Source: Ligula intestinalis (lineage: Eukaryota > Platyhelminthes > Cestoda > Diphyllobothriidea > Diphyllobothriidae). Taken from it: a DNA stretch of 64,000 nt. Below are positions 34,565 through 44,829 of this stretch, one piece after another. The DNA is taken from NCBI GenBank assembly GCA_036362985.1, contig JAYGXS010000004.1:65906721-65970720 (forward strand), given 5' to 3'. Positions within the stretch are counted from its first letter, which is position 1, and each line of letters opens with the position of its first letter. The translations under genes were made by a program, and so were the position numbers. The notes below the pieces were generated by a model. The model had not been told where the DNA came from. It was given only the letters and a program-made list of their open reading frames with translations, and made no database searches.

Positions 34565-35115
34565 CTTCAAAGCCGAGCTCAGGGCTGTCCTCCTCGCTAT
34601 ATACTTAAGTATGCACAAGAACCTGGATGCACAGTTCCCCTTGTCAACCGTTAGTCAACTCTCCAAATGACGGTCATGGCTTATAGGAAGCGTAGAGACA
34701 GGGTGCAACTCCTAGGCGTCGACTGCGCTAACACAACAGGAGTAGCGGGTTGATGCCGACTGTCGTAGGCCAGCCGCTGACAGGACGGAAGTGAATCACC
34801 GTCTGGCGCTGTTTAGAGGCAACGGATACCTACGGATGAGTCGTTATGAGAAGCCGGTAGTCACATAAGGACGGCATTGAGTAAGCCAATTAAAACCCAT
34901 ATAATTGAGCAGCATGACTCATACCACAGAGATTATCAGGGACCGTTGCCATACTGCTGGGGTTTATTCGGACGGTAAACTGTCCCCAGGCCCAACTCAA
35001 TGCATCACCACCAAGTTGTGCGATCAAAGGACCCAAATAGGAGACCATCTGCCGTCCAGTGACTAGAATGCAGTTGTTGAGACCTCAATCGTGACTCAAG
35101 ATGATGGAATCCTAT
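34565..35115. other. No feature recognised
   Basis: No conserved ORF or repeat recognised. Confidence 0.4.
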
Positions 35116-35119
35116 TTCG

Positions 35120-35800
35120 GGTCCCAGAAATTGTTTAAATAATCTAACGTTTTCGCAACAACATAGCGCGTACTAATATTTTGGATGTGGCAAAGTTGGA
35201 AATTTTTTACTTTCTTATAATTTATAGTTTACTGGGTTTGTTGATATTCCTGAAATAAGTGGGTGGTGAGGTGGTCATCTACTTTAAATTAACTGGGGTC
35301 CAACTTACTGTTCTGGAGTAAGATTAGTATAGTTCGCGGCGCGAGGTGCCACGCACATCTTCAATTTACACGCATAACAACCTTACAGTAGTTTATTTAA
35401 GTTAGTTTAGTTTAGTTTTCAGTACATTATTGTGTTTACTATTTTTATTTTAGTTTTAAATTATTTTTGGTTAATTGAGTTTATATCACTTAAGTTCAGG
35501 TCTTTAGTTAGTTGATTTTAGTTTTCGTTATTTATTTTTTAATTTAGTTATTTCCCAATATCTGTATAATTGCACATTCAATTATGGCGCGCTTTTTTGC
35601 TGACAACATTAGGCCTTTAAATAATTATTCTTATTTGTTCTACTTTTATAAACTCTGTTTTTTTATAATATTTCCTTTGCTTTTTATTGCCCAGACTGTG
35701 TACTCTTTATCACATCCGGTCCTGTATTACAGAAGGATGGGCGTTTGCGTGCTGACCTGGAACCAAAGTAGGATTCTCCCGAAATTTTGACCACAACTGA
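35120..35800 (+). repeat. Repeat H, long copy
   Basis: It opens with AAATTGTTTAAATAATCTAA and TTTTCGCAACA, then a module with TTATAGTTTACTGGGTTTG, GGGGTCCAACTTACTGTTCT and GTTCGCGGCGCGAGGTGCC. An AT-rich part with many TTTAGTT words follows. Matching copies are at 55380, 61195, 62140 and 63843 (plus) and at 39540-39985 and 62700-63140 (minus). The class of the element is not clear to me; I saw no reading frame shared among copies. Confidence 0.7.
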
Positions 35801-35939
35801 CAGTTCGACGGTCGCGGACGATAATATCCACCGAGTGCCGCACAGCACGGTGGAAGCAGAACAATGATTTGCGCACGTGAATTCACTTATAGTGTCAACA
35901 GACCTGCGCATCACAGGTCATATTATCTCCTCCCCACAC

Positions 35940-36340
35940 CGGGAGTCAGTGTGGGACAGAGTCAGTGTTGCAACCGTGTGGCTAAGGCTGTGATATCGTC
36001 GTCTAACTGCGCCAAGTGTGAGCCCCCAAGGAAGAACACAACTAGAACTACACGGAAAGCAGAAGTCTTCGAGATTAGCTAGTAGAGCATACTTTAAAGC
36101 AGGCGAACGTGCATGTGCAAGTTTGGACCAATTAGATGGTGGTCACAAGTAAGGCACGACTTCATTGGCTGGGTGAGTCATGAAGTTGGAGCGTTAGTCT
36201 TGCGCCGGCTGTAGCTGTGCGCGGCGTCACATGCAATCTGCGTGGGTGGACCGACGGTCTCGCGTGGGAACGCCTCGTTAGGGTGACGTGCACTTTGAGT
36301 TAAACTGGGCCCTAACAGTCAGGACTACCAGAGGTGGGTA
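35940..36340 (+). repeat. Repeat I, copy 1
   Basis: It shares order and sequence with 48690-49100: ATATCGTCGTCTAACTGCGCC, TGTGAGCCCCC, AAGAAGAACACA-type, TGGACCAAT, GTGGGTGGACCG, CGTGCACTTTG and GGGCCCTAACAG. It contains CCAAT motifs and, just after it, a GGATATAAAAG at about 36351, so it may be a promoter-bearing flanking repeat of a retroelement. Confidence 0.6.
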
Positions 36341-36344
36341 CGGG

Positions 36345-37005
36345 CACGGTGGATATAAAAGATAAACACCCGCTGGTTAGCGCAGAAGGTATCGGAGTTG
36401 CACCAAAAAGGCGGCTCAGATTTAGCCTTAGTGAGCGAGATTTTCAAAGAAGGAGTCATTGAGCCTGACAATCAGTCCGTCAGTTAGTCACTCCACATAC
36501 GCCTACAAAGAGGACTGACTGTGAGGTTTGGCTTGTACCGCCAGTTGGAAATCTTCCACGCCAGCGCGTTTTATTAGATTCAAGCGTGTCGGATTTATTA
36601 TAATAAGGGGCTAAACTGTCTTGTAGGCTTCCTTATATATCCATCATCCCCCCGCCCGACTCTCAAATGTATTTTGTAGTCGAACATTTAATTCTTAGTA
36701 TGTGAGTTTAAAGGAATATTTGATTGTGGGAAATTAATAAAAATATTAAATTAAAGAAACTTAAATTTGTCTCCATGTGCTGAGTTGAATCAAATCCATC
36801 AACTTAAACTCCTGTTGCCCAGGATACTGATGCCAAGTGAGGGTAATTTAATCTTATATTGGTGGAATTGAACGAAAAAAAGAAAGTCGGGTTACTGAAA
36901 ATATAAAAGAAGGTTATTGTTATAAGTCAGAGGCAAAAAGGACCTCTAAAGACCATCCTGCCTAATGAAGAATGTTCTAGATTAGCCTGGCTTTGGATTC
37001 CTCAG
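36345..37005. other. No gene recognised
   Basis: It contains a TATA-like GATATAAAAG near 36352 downstream of repeat I, then AT-rich sequence without conserved ORFs. Confidence 0.35.
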
Positions 37006-37009
37006 TATC

Positions 37010-37290
37010 GAACTCACTCACCACATGCATCAGTCGATTACCCGAAGCAGTCAGTCACCAGAGTGTTAAATAAGGCTCAGTGACTGACAGACCCAAACAT
37101 GTAGACAGCAACCAGAGGTTTACTAGAGCACACGAAGGCGAGTTGACGCATGGAGTACCGACCCCGGTTCCATTCTCATCTAATAGTGATTTCTTAGTTC
37201 CCGTTACTTCTTAGCCACTTGATTCGTCTTAAAAACTTCGATCAAAAATAATATTATTAGGGTAATGTTGTCTCCATTTTCGATTGGTGG
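37010..37290 (+). repeat. Repeat J, copy 1
   Basis: It matches 38830-39115 in the same orientation: CTCAGTATCGA(A/C)CTCACTC, ATTACCCGA(A/G), CTGACTGACAG, GGAGCACACGAAGGC-type, GACGCATGGAG, CCATTCTCATCTAAT. The role is not known. Confidence 0.65.
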
Positions 37291-37444
37291 ACAATGCTCA
37301 TATATGGGATGATTCAGGCGCACATATAAACATTTTGGAATGAAGGTTATATTTGTATAAACTGGAAATCACGCATCCCTAGAAACTTTGACTTGAAGAA
37401 GATGTTCTTTGGGATATAAAAGTAACTTTAATCAGTGAATTTTC

Positions 37445-37958
37445 GTGTCTGGTGCCCCAGCTTGTCTTCGGACTAACAGAAAATGTACAAGGAACAACTA
37501 AAATTTCAAACGTGCGGAAAAAAGCAATTTTTTTATATGGGGTGATACCTGATTGATAGGTGTGGCCTCAGTCAGTCTGTGTCGTGCGGGCTTCATCTTT
37601 TCCACCGTTCTTTGACGTGTTTATAAATACCATCCAACTCTATGCGGTGGTTGATGCATGAATTGTCGGAGTGCATGGCGTCAAGAAATTCTCGGCCATT
37701 TTGTGGGGGCAAACTCCGATGATGCGTGTTTACTCCCATGCAAAGTTGTGTCCCGTGTCGAGGCAATGCATAGCCACTTCGGACAAGTAGTCACATCTCT
37801 CCACGGCCAATTGGTGCTCGTGGATACGTGTGGAGACAGATCCTCCCGTCTGGTCACAATATATAGTATCACAACCTATTATTTTTCTGCACGTTTGAAA
37901 TTTTAGTTGTTCATTGAACCTTTCCTGTTAGTCCGAAGACGAGCTGGGGCACCAGACT
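37445..37958. mobile_element. PLE lineage D 3' piece bounded by inverted repeats
   Basis: The arms 37445-37535 and 37875-37958 are inverted copies sharing GTCTGGTGCCCCAGCT, GTCTTCGGACTAACAG and AACTAAAATTTCAAACGTGC. Between them is a GIY-YIG C-terminal fragment on the minus strand. The right arm runs into the assembly gap, so more of the element may be missing. On the plus strand of the right arm CTGTTAGTCCGAAGACGAG looks like a worn hammerhead core. Confidence 0.65.
37610..37862 (-). pseudogene. GIY-YIG endonuclease C-terminal part (PLE lineage D)
   Basis: One minus-strand frame reads HEHQLAVERCDYLSEVAMHC, then LDTGHNFAWE, a stop, RIIGVC, KMAREFLDAMHSDNSCINHR and IELDGIY. The EH..A, S.VA.H, DTGH.F.W and REFL(D/E)A...S.(N)SCINH blocks are the second half of a PLE GIY-YIG endonuclease, from a lineage clearly different in sequence from A, B and C. 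The GIY and YIG strands are lost and there is an in-frame stop after FAWE. Confidence 0.7.
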
Positions 37959-37959
37959 C

Positions 37960-38359
37960 NNNNNNNNNNNNNNNNNNNNNNNNNNNNNNNNNNNNNNNNN
38001 NNNNNNNNNNNNNNNNNNNNNNNNNNNNNNNNNNNNNNNNNNNNNNNNNNNNNNNNNNNNNNNNNNNNNNNNNNNNNNNNNNNNNNNNNNNNNNNNNNNN
38101 NNNNNNNNNNNNNNNNNNNNNNNNNNNNNNNNNNNNNNNNNNNNNNNNNNNNNNNNNNNNNNNNNNNNNNNNNNNNNNNNNNNNNNNNNNNNNNNNNNNN
38201 NNNNNNNNNNNNNNNNNNNNNNNNNNNNNNNNNNNNNNNNNNNNNNNNNNNNNNNNNNNNNNNNNNNNNNNNNNNNNNNNNNNNNNNNNNNNNNNNNNNN
38301 NNNNNNNNNNNNNNNNNNNNNNNNNNNNNNNNNNNNNNNNNNNNNNNNNNNNNNNNNNN
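37960..38359. other. Assembly gap (400 N)
   Basis: 400 unknown bases beginning directly after the lineage D inverted arm. Confidence 0.98.
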
Positions 38360-38387
38360 TCTTCTTCTTCTTCTTCGTCTTCTTCTT
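38360..38387 (+). repeat. (TTC)n microsatellite
   Basis: TCTTCTTCTTC... with one interruption. It abuts the gap and may continue in it. Confidence 0.9.
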
Positions 38388-38721
38388 ATCCTACTTCAAC
38401 TTGAAGGTTATGTTTCATGTGAAAGCACAGTGGCGAGGGCAAGCTTGGGCGTCAAAAGTTGCAGATCCGCAGTTCCTAACTAAGCCATTTTTGCGATAGA
38501 CGTACAGGTCGCAAAAGACGAATGGTCGAATCAGAAAATATCCGCACTTCAGTTCGAAAGCAGACACAACTGAAAAAGGGCCAAAGCGATTTGACTTGCA
38601 GCGAATTCCGCCCGACCTCCTCAGATGAACCCTATTCAAAACATGTCTTCAACACTCTCAAGAACGAACCAGAGTAAGCCAAATTCAAAACAAATTATAA
38701 TCCGAAATTCAAAGAACTCTG

Positions 38722-38808
38722 GTTACCGGACAGTTGGCTGACAATGAATAGTGGGTCGAGACCAACAATTTCTGTCTCAATGCCATCATCTGTAAATCCT
38801 TGTCCTAG
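38722..38808 (+). repeat. Repeat N, copy 1 (second copy 40072-40150)
   Basis: GTTG(G)CTGA, AATAGTGGG(T/C), GA(G/C)ACCAACAATTTCTGTCTCA and CATCTGTAAATCCTTG correspond to the copy at 40072-40150 in the same orientation. It is short and of unknown origin. Confidence 0.6.
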
Positions 38809-38829
38809 TGTTCTAGTGTATCCTGGAGT

Positions 38830-39115
38830 TGGATTCTTCAGTGTCGACCTCACTCTCCCAAGCATTAGTCAATTACCCGAGGTAGTCAATCATCTGTGGG
38901 TTAAATTAGGCTCATTGACTGACAGGCCTCAACAGGTAGGCAGCAACCCGGCGGACTTACTGGAGCACACGAAGGCAAGCTGACGCATGGAGCAGCGACC
39001 CCAGCTCCATTCTCATCTAATCGTGACGACCGCGCGGAGGTGTCGTTAGTTTGCGACACAGACAAGTCACTTGATTCATTTCACAAATTTCGACCAAAAT
39101 ACCATTTGTTAGGAC
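38830..39115 (+). repeat. Repeat J, copy 2
   Basis: Second copy of the repeat at 37010-37290, with insertions near 39025-39060 (GACCGCGCGGAGGTGTCG). Overlapping ORFs on both strands here (39017-39533) are not supported by any family resemblance. Confidence 0.65.
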
Positions 39116-39539
39116 GGTCAGCACCCGAGTCTTCACTCGGGCCGTTCTGAAGGGAAGAGAACAAATGAAACCACAGGCCAGCGGAAGCAGGCATACAGAA
39201 CGGTACAAGAACGCGACCTTCAAAGGTCCGACGCGCGAGGACGCAAGAACAGCCACTGGCCGGGTTCTAAGGTCTAACACGACAAGGGGCAATGAAAGGA
39301 CGTATGCACCTGAGTGCGTCACAGTGGCGCGACGTGTCACGCTGAGGACGCCCCACGATGGATGCTCGCATGGGCCACTAGCGGAGGGTCCAATAGGGAA
39401 CAAATACTACTGGCCCTTAAATAGCAAGGCTGTGAGCAGAAGGGCATTCTGCTGTTGGCGACACGAGAATTTGTTGCCGAGACCTGCTGCTGTCGAGACG
39501 AGGATAGGGAGAGAAGGAAATTTTCAGAAGTAAGTGTAA

Positions 39540-39985
39540 AGGGAAAAAAATGTAGTCGAAGTTTTTTCCCGCGGCCCCTGGGAGTAGGTTGTCCCGCATG
39601 TAAATTGAAGGTGTGCGCGGCGCTTCGCGCCACGGACTATACTGATCTAGCTCCAGAATGGTAAGTTGGGCCTAAGGTAAGTTTAAGTATACGACCTCCT
39701 AACCAGCACTTCAATTTTTCGGAAAATTCAAGAAACCTGCAATTTGATAACCGAGTTTTTCCGCAATAAGGCAAATGATAATAAAGATTAGGAAAATCTG
39801 CAGATATAAATCAACAACATTTCTAAATACAGTAAAATAAAAATGCATTTAGCATTTATTAAAGTATATTCCACTGCGTGCCCTAAGTACCCGCCCATAA
39901 TACCCGATAAACACTGTTTCGGTAAGAGAAAATGCAGTTTATAGGGATAAATGAGTGGGGTTACATAAGCTACTGTTGCCAAATT
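39540..39985 (-). repeat. Repeat H, minus-strand copy
   Basis: Reverse orientation of repeat H: GTGTGCGCGGCGCTTCGCGC, GGTAAGTTGGGC, GACCTCCTAACCA, GAAACCTGCAATTTGATAA. It also aligns with 62700-63140 through AAAAATGCATTT and TATATTCCACTGC. Confidence 0.7.
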
Positions 39986-40241
39986 TCCGTCGCAGTCTGA
40001 GCAAGGAACCAAAGAAGGCCGATTCCGAAAGAAATCAAAGCCCGGAATTCCAGGACTGCCCGACTTGTGTCTACCAGATGGTTGACTGAGGATGCATAGT
40101 GGGCTGAGATCAACATTTTCTGTCTCAGAGCCTTCGTCTGTAAATCCTTGTTCACAGAATGTTTCTTGGCATATTCTTATTGAACTTCCATTTTTTGTCA
40201 CTGAGCTTGATCAGAAGAGTATTTGGCGAGCGTACATAGGC

Positions 40242-40261
40242 TTTCGATAAATTCTCGTCGG
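40242..40261 (-). ncRNA. Hammerhead-like core, decayed (PLE lineage A)
   Basis: On the minus strand CCGACGA (40255-40261), GAATTTATC, GAAA (40242-40245). Two core bases are substituted. Flanks match 10537-10580, and it lies about 240 bases from the GIY-YIG fragment at 40490-40745, the same spacing as in copy 1. A pyrimidine-rich sense-strand tract (poly-C at about 40338-40350) lies between. Confidence 0.5.
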
Positions 40262-40489
40262 GCCAGTACATTTATATGGGAAGGGGGTACAAGTTAAAAC
40301 GTGTTCGTCTTTTCGTACAAGTAAGTCGTTTGTATAGGGGGGGGGGGGAAGGGGTCAATGAGAGATGGCTGATTAAGAGGACAGGGTTTGGTGCAGCCCG
40401 TCTAAGGGAGTGAGGGAGACGAAGAGGGCGCGGATGACTGCATGCCGTTAAATGATTGTCGACCACGCCAGCAGCGGAGCTTGTAGGAA

Positions 40490-40745
40490 GTTTTTTTGTG
40501 TACACAATGCTGGCTTCATCAACCTGATAGCGGTCGCTTCTGCTGTTGCCGGTAGGCGCTGATCCAGGGACTTTGAATACTTTAGTGGGGCCTTATGGAT
40601 CACTCAGAAGACTTCGTTGGGGTCCACACGATGTTCGGAATCAACCATGTGCGCTAGAATAGAGCTGTTTATGTTCCGGAGTTCACCTTTTCTCAACCAT
40701 GCCAGGAAGTGCTCCCGTATTCTTTTGGACACGTGCAGTAAATTG
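40490..40745 (-). pseudogene. GIY-YIG endonuclease fragment (PLE lineage A, copy 4)
   Basis: A minus-strand frame gives SKRIREHFLAWLRKGELRNI, then NSSILAHMVDSEHRVDPNEV, and nearer 40510-40550 AEATAIRLMKPALC. These are the middle and end of the lineage A endonuclease. The GIY and YIG strands are absent and the pieces lie in more than one frame. Confidence 0.7.
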
Positions 40746-40759
40746 TTAGATCGGCAGTT

Positions 40760-41760
40760 CAAAGGGTCAAATCGTCCCGACTTCTGCAGTATGTTAACGA
40801 ATCAAGAGAATAATTGTACGAAAGGAGACAGGTGCAGGTAGCAAGTAGAAAGTCATGAATCACTGTGCGCTCAAATGGCAACGAAGCATCAACTGTATGA
40901 CTACTAATGCCACGTATTTTGTAAGCTTGCATCGGATCTATCGAAGATCATCTTTCAAAGCGTCCCCATCTGGCTAGAATGCGTTCTATTAGCTAAACAT
41001 TTTATTACAACTTTTCATTTGAGTTCTCCGAGGGCGCTCATCTCCCCAAACGGCCATATTATTCATGTGGTCTATTTCTGTACACAAACAGTCGAGGAAT
41101 GAAAGTTGCCCGTACTGAAAATGGCGGCAAATAAACTAGCCACAAAACACACCAATTGTTGACTTTCGAATTAACCATCTTATGCAGTCAAAGGACTGTT
41201 TATGGTGCATATTTTGTAAGAAGATTATGGTCGAAGTTGCGGTCTGCTTGGCGTTGACCCTAGGCTGAATCATAGTCGGCAGAAAGCAATTAAACGGGGT
41301 CATGCCTCTTCCCTCCGCCCTGACGACTAATTCAAAATTTGCTCCAACCGTTTTCACGGTCTTTCAGCTCCATTTCGTCGAAATTGCTTCGCAGGCTAGA
41401 AAGATGCAATACATTTTGTTGAAATGTTTTAGTCTGACATCTTTGCAATCAGTCATCACAAAGAATAATTTTTGTGGATGGTAAAAAGGACCTAAAATCC
41501 AGTAGTTTCCCATCTCGAAAAATTTATAGTCCATAAAAACAGCCATCTTTTCCTCGGGTTTATGGATGCACTCCAGCCGGGCGTAGTTAAGGAACGTCGT
41601 GACACTCCTCGCTGATAGCTGGACCGTCTCTGATGTTGCCCAGCCATCAGGTTATCCACTTCAACAAAAGGAGCAAACTTCTCTATGAAAATAGCTAAGC
41701 CTGATAGCTGGGGAATGTCCTGTTATAGCAAACTTATATAAATAAAATTAGAAGGCGTTG
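40760..41760. other. No gene recognised
   Basis: Short ORFs only, none with a family resemblance. Confidence 0.4.
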
Positions 41761-41794
41761 CGATCACCGGAATCAAACTTTTACTTGTCTGAGC

Positions 41795-41824
41795 TTTCGG
41801 GCTCTTTCTAGAGTCCATCCTCAG
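41795..41824 (-). ncRNA. Hammerhead-like core, PLE lineage C (minus)
   Basis: On the minus strand CTGAGGA (41818-41824), TGGACTCTAGAAAGAGCCC forming helix II imperfectly, then GAAA (41795-41798), then GCTCAGAC and AAGTAAAAGTTTGATTCC. It mirrors the plus-strand copy at 42208-42237, so the two form an inverted pair about 390 bases apart. Confidence 0.6.
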
Positions 41825-41929
41825 AGATAGAAGGCGTAAGCGCAAGACATGCAACAGTTATAGGGCGTAGGGGTCAATCAACCGTTATGGAGGGGGGAGG
41901 TAGGAAGGTGGAGATAGGGGAACAGTTAG

Positions 41930-42125
41930 CAACCCGTGCCTTCAGTCCAGAGATGCCTGCGCAACGCGATGCAGGCCGGCGCCAGATCGATAAATCGATT
42001 GACTGATCTCTCATCCGAGGCCCAGGCTCCAATCGATTCGCAGCCTGTTTCGATTTATCGATCTGGCGCCGGCATACATCGAGCTGCGCAGGCATCGCCG
42101 GAGTGATGGCAGTGGTGGTGTACTG
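41930..42125. pseudogene. Two inverted C-terminal scraps of PLE lineage C endonuclease
   Basis: The minus-strand scrap (41930-42050) and the plus-strand scrap (about 42050-42125) both encode the end block RFIDLAP...ALRRH that is complete at 54710-54780. Around 41990-42062 the two meet as an inverted repeat (CGATAAATCGATTGACTG against TTTCGATTTATCGATCTGG). Confidence 0.6.
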
Positions 42126-42169
42126 TTCCCTTTCCTCCCCCCCATAACGATTGATTGGCCCCTGCGTCC

Positions 42170-42176
42170 TATAAAT
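42170..42176 (+). promoter_or_regulatory. TATA box ahead of a hammerhead-like core
   Basis: TATAAAT is 32 bases before CTGATGA at 42208. The opposite arm has CTATAACTG at the matching place (about 41855, minus). A start site about 30 bases downstream of TATA would fall at the hammerhead. Confidence 0.4.
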
Positions 42177-42207
42177 GTTGCCTCTCTTTCGTTTACGCCT
42201 TTTATCT

Positions 42208-42237
42208 CTGATGATGGACCCTAGGAAGATCCCGAAA
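42208..42237 (+). ncRNA. Hammerhead-like core, PLE lineage C (plus)
   Basis: CTGATGA (42208-42214), TGGACCC...GATCC as a plausible helix II, GAAA (42234-42237), then GCTCAGACAGGTAAAAG and TTCCGGTGACCGC. Both invariant boxes are intact, making it one of the better candidates for activity. Confidence 0.6.
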
Positions 42238-42559
42238 GCTCAGACAGGTAAAAGTATGGTTCCGGTGACCGCAACGCCTGATACTTCTCTATCTACACAC
42301 ATACCTGGGAGGCGAATATTTGCTTCAATAAATAAGATTACCATTTTTATTTATGTTCGCATTGAAGTACGCAGTTATTCAAACCGGATAGGTAGAAAGG
42401 TGTGATGGTCAAACCCGTACGTGAGCGTTTTTCCGTCTCCGTAAATTAAATGACCCCAAGAGGGAAGTCTGGTACCACTTTTATGACAAAAAAGCCACTT
42501 AAGGCATCACCATTTACAAGCTCTGGATGACAAACGTCAAGGTAAACTTGGTACCTTAC

Positions 42560-42840
42560 GTCGTTAGGGTAATTTAAGCAGTGAAAGTAGAGACGCCTGA
42601 TGGTGCAAAGCAAATATTCGAACGGGGGCTCAGAGTGCGCAGTGAAGACGAAATTTGCACCGCGTAGGCGTACTGGATGACGAATAGATTTTGTAGTTCA
42701 TCAGACAACTGCCGGACACCCCTAAAAAGGCTCCTTGGCATACCAAGGACAGCAGCAGCAATAGCACAGAAATGGATGATGTCGAGACCGTGTTCTGGCT
42801 CCATGACTGCAAATGATCCTAGAATATACAGAATAATTCC
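42560..42840 (-). repeat. Repeat L, copy 1, with conserved minus-strand frame
   Basis: It matches 44500-44757. The minus-strand frame is partly conserved between copies: LSDE(L/A)(Q/K)N.FV(I/N)QYAYAV(Q/K)ISSSLRT and PRSNI(C/W)FAP. Conservation at the protein level could mean a duplicated exon or a transposon ORF, but copy 2 has an in-frame TGA and I recognise no family. Confidence 0.5.
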
Positions 42841-42924
42841 GCAATGGTCAAAAATTTGCGAAGCCCAGGTAATTGAATAGAAGGTGGAAGAACGTTCGCT
42901 GGGACCAGTATTTTATTTGCCCTA

Positions 42925-42946
42925 ATTTTTGGACTCTCACTCGAGG
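42925..42946 (-). ncRNA. Remnant of hammerhead-bearing 3' end
   Basis: The minus strand keeps GAGTCCAAAAATTAGGGCAA and AATAAAATACTGGTCCCAG downstream, recognisable as the decayed end seen at 31610 and 41795. The core boxes are lost. Confidence 0.35.
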
Positions 42947-43199
42947 CCATTGTCAAGGAATGAAAACTTACAACTCACTGCGTGATTAAATCAGTTCTGC
43001 CGGGAGTGACCTTGAGTTCCCATTGTTTGCTCCGTCGCGAGTGGCCTTGAGCCCTGCCATTGCTCGCGCAACGCGAGATAGGCATCTAGGAGGTCGATAT
43101 GCCTATCAATAGAGTCCGTGTGCGAGTGTAATGCTTCTTGCAGTAGTCGTGAGATTCGGTCGTCCGACAGAAGATTTTCTATCTCCTGAAATTTCGATC

Positions 43200-44430
43200 G
43201 AAATACTGAATAGGGGATTTTAGTTTGAATAAATTACTTAAGAAAGGCTGCAATATAGGCTATTGTTCTGTCTAATCCCAAGATTTAAAACACGCATATA
43301 CGGCAGAATTTATTGGCGTCAATAAATTTCGTGACAGATAATCCCAAGATATTTCAGTCATGCCGGGATGCTGGCTTTCGAACGAACTTAGTTTTGAGTG
43401 TCTCCGAAAAGTATACTTTTTGAAAAGTAACTACCTAAGTAATATCTACCATAAGCGCTTTTTCAAGAGCATACTTGTTATAGGAAGTATTTAAATTAAT
43501 CGTAGGCGTATTCCTTTGCGACTTTTATCATGGATGTTCATTTTTCCTGGCAATGAGTTGAAATATTTGGGGGATTCTAAAACCATGATCCATCAGACAG
43601 CCACCTTAGAAGGAATGTTTAAAAATGCTTTTGATAAATACATTATTTTGAAGTTTTTATTAAAAAAGGTAGAACAAAATCGGTATTTAGGGAAAAACGA
43701 ATAAAAACACTAAAATTTGTAAAGTGGTAAGCAAGAACAATCGGAAGTTCGTCCCATTCAAACTCTCGAAATAATCACATAGTACTATGCCGAAAGGAAA
43801 ATTCTCATAGTATACACAAGATGGTATGTTTGCGATAACACCTTACAAATATATTCACATTTATCAGTCACTGACCAGCATGTCTACATGTAAGCTTATA
43901 ACATATCTTACTCCTATGACCACTCAATCGGTGCACTCAAGTGAAAATCTGCTTGAATTAGTCCAGCATATCGCCAGGAGGATAGAAAAAGAGAAACAAC
44001 TGGAAATATTTGTGTGCCATGTGCTCTCTGCGTTCTCATGCTGTTCAGACCACGTAATATATCATATTGTATATTGCATGCAATGTGGGGAGGAGTCGTA
44101 TCCGTCAAGGTCACCAGCGCACTATTTATAAACGTAATTCTACTTGTCTTACTTTATTCCCTCGGTTTTTGCATGAATAGAATATATCTACACTTAACTT
44201 TCTTAATAGCTCCGATTTTTCAATTTTACAGATATTTCTGCTTTTCTTAAAAAAGCAAATTTTTCTTTACCATATAACATTACCTGATAAACTACAATAC
44301 GTCTTCTTTTTTATTACGATGTTTACTTTTATACGTTAAGAACTTTTGAGAAGGCAGATTGGACTTCTTTTACGTACCAGCGATTTTCTCGTAAAAAGTC
44401 TTGGATTTCATCAGCTATATCATGTAAGCT
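43200..44430. mobile_element. Fragments of foldback elements E and F
   Basis: 43320-43400 has an E-type arm (TTTCAGTCATGCCGGGATGC). 43449-44430 follows the left arm of foldback F (AAGCGCTTTTTCAAG, TTGAAATATTTGGG.GATTCTAAAAC, CACTGACCAGCAT, then the ACCTGATAAACTACAATA region). No inverted partner for the F part is present nearby. Confidence 0.6.
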
Positions 44431-44499
44431 ATGCATTTTTAACCGTTGACATGCTCCAGTCGACAAAAATTGCGAGAAATTCGGTATCGCACACCGTTA

Positions 44500-44757
44500 G
44501 GGTAATTTTAGCAATATTAGTAGAGACGCTTGGTGGTGCAAACCAGATATTTGAACGGGGGCCCAGAGTGCGCAGTGAAGACGAAATTTTCACCGCGTAG
44601 GCGTACTGGTTGACGAATGGATTTTTTGCTTCATCAGACAACTGTCAGACACTTCCAAAAAGGCTCCTTGGCATACGAAGGACAGCAGCAAAGATAACAA
44701 GTACATTTTCTGGCTCCATTACTAGCAATGATCTCACAGTATACAGAAGATTTCCAA
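44500..44757 (-). repeat. Repeat L, copy 2
   Basis: Direct copy of 42560-42840, about 80% alike by eye. In the minus-strand frame CGG (Arg) of copy 1 is TGA here. Confidence 0.6.
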
Positions 44758-44829
44758 CCTCCTGAAATTTGAGCCGAAATCATGAATAGGAACTTTTAAT
44801 TCTAATAAATGACTTAAAAGGGCCTGTAG

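Noticed and set aside
39017..39533. Overlapping 122-128-codon ORFs on both strands
   Set aside because: No domain resemblance, lies partly in repeat J, and opposing open frames are expected in GC-richer DNA.
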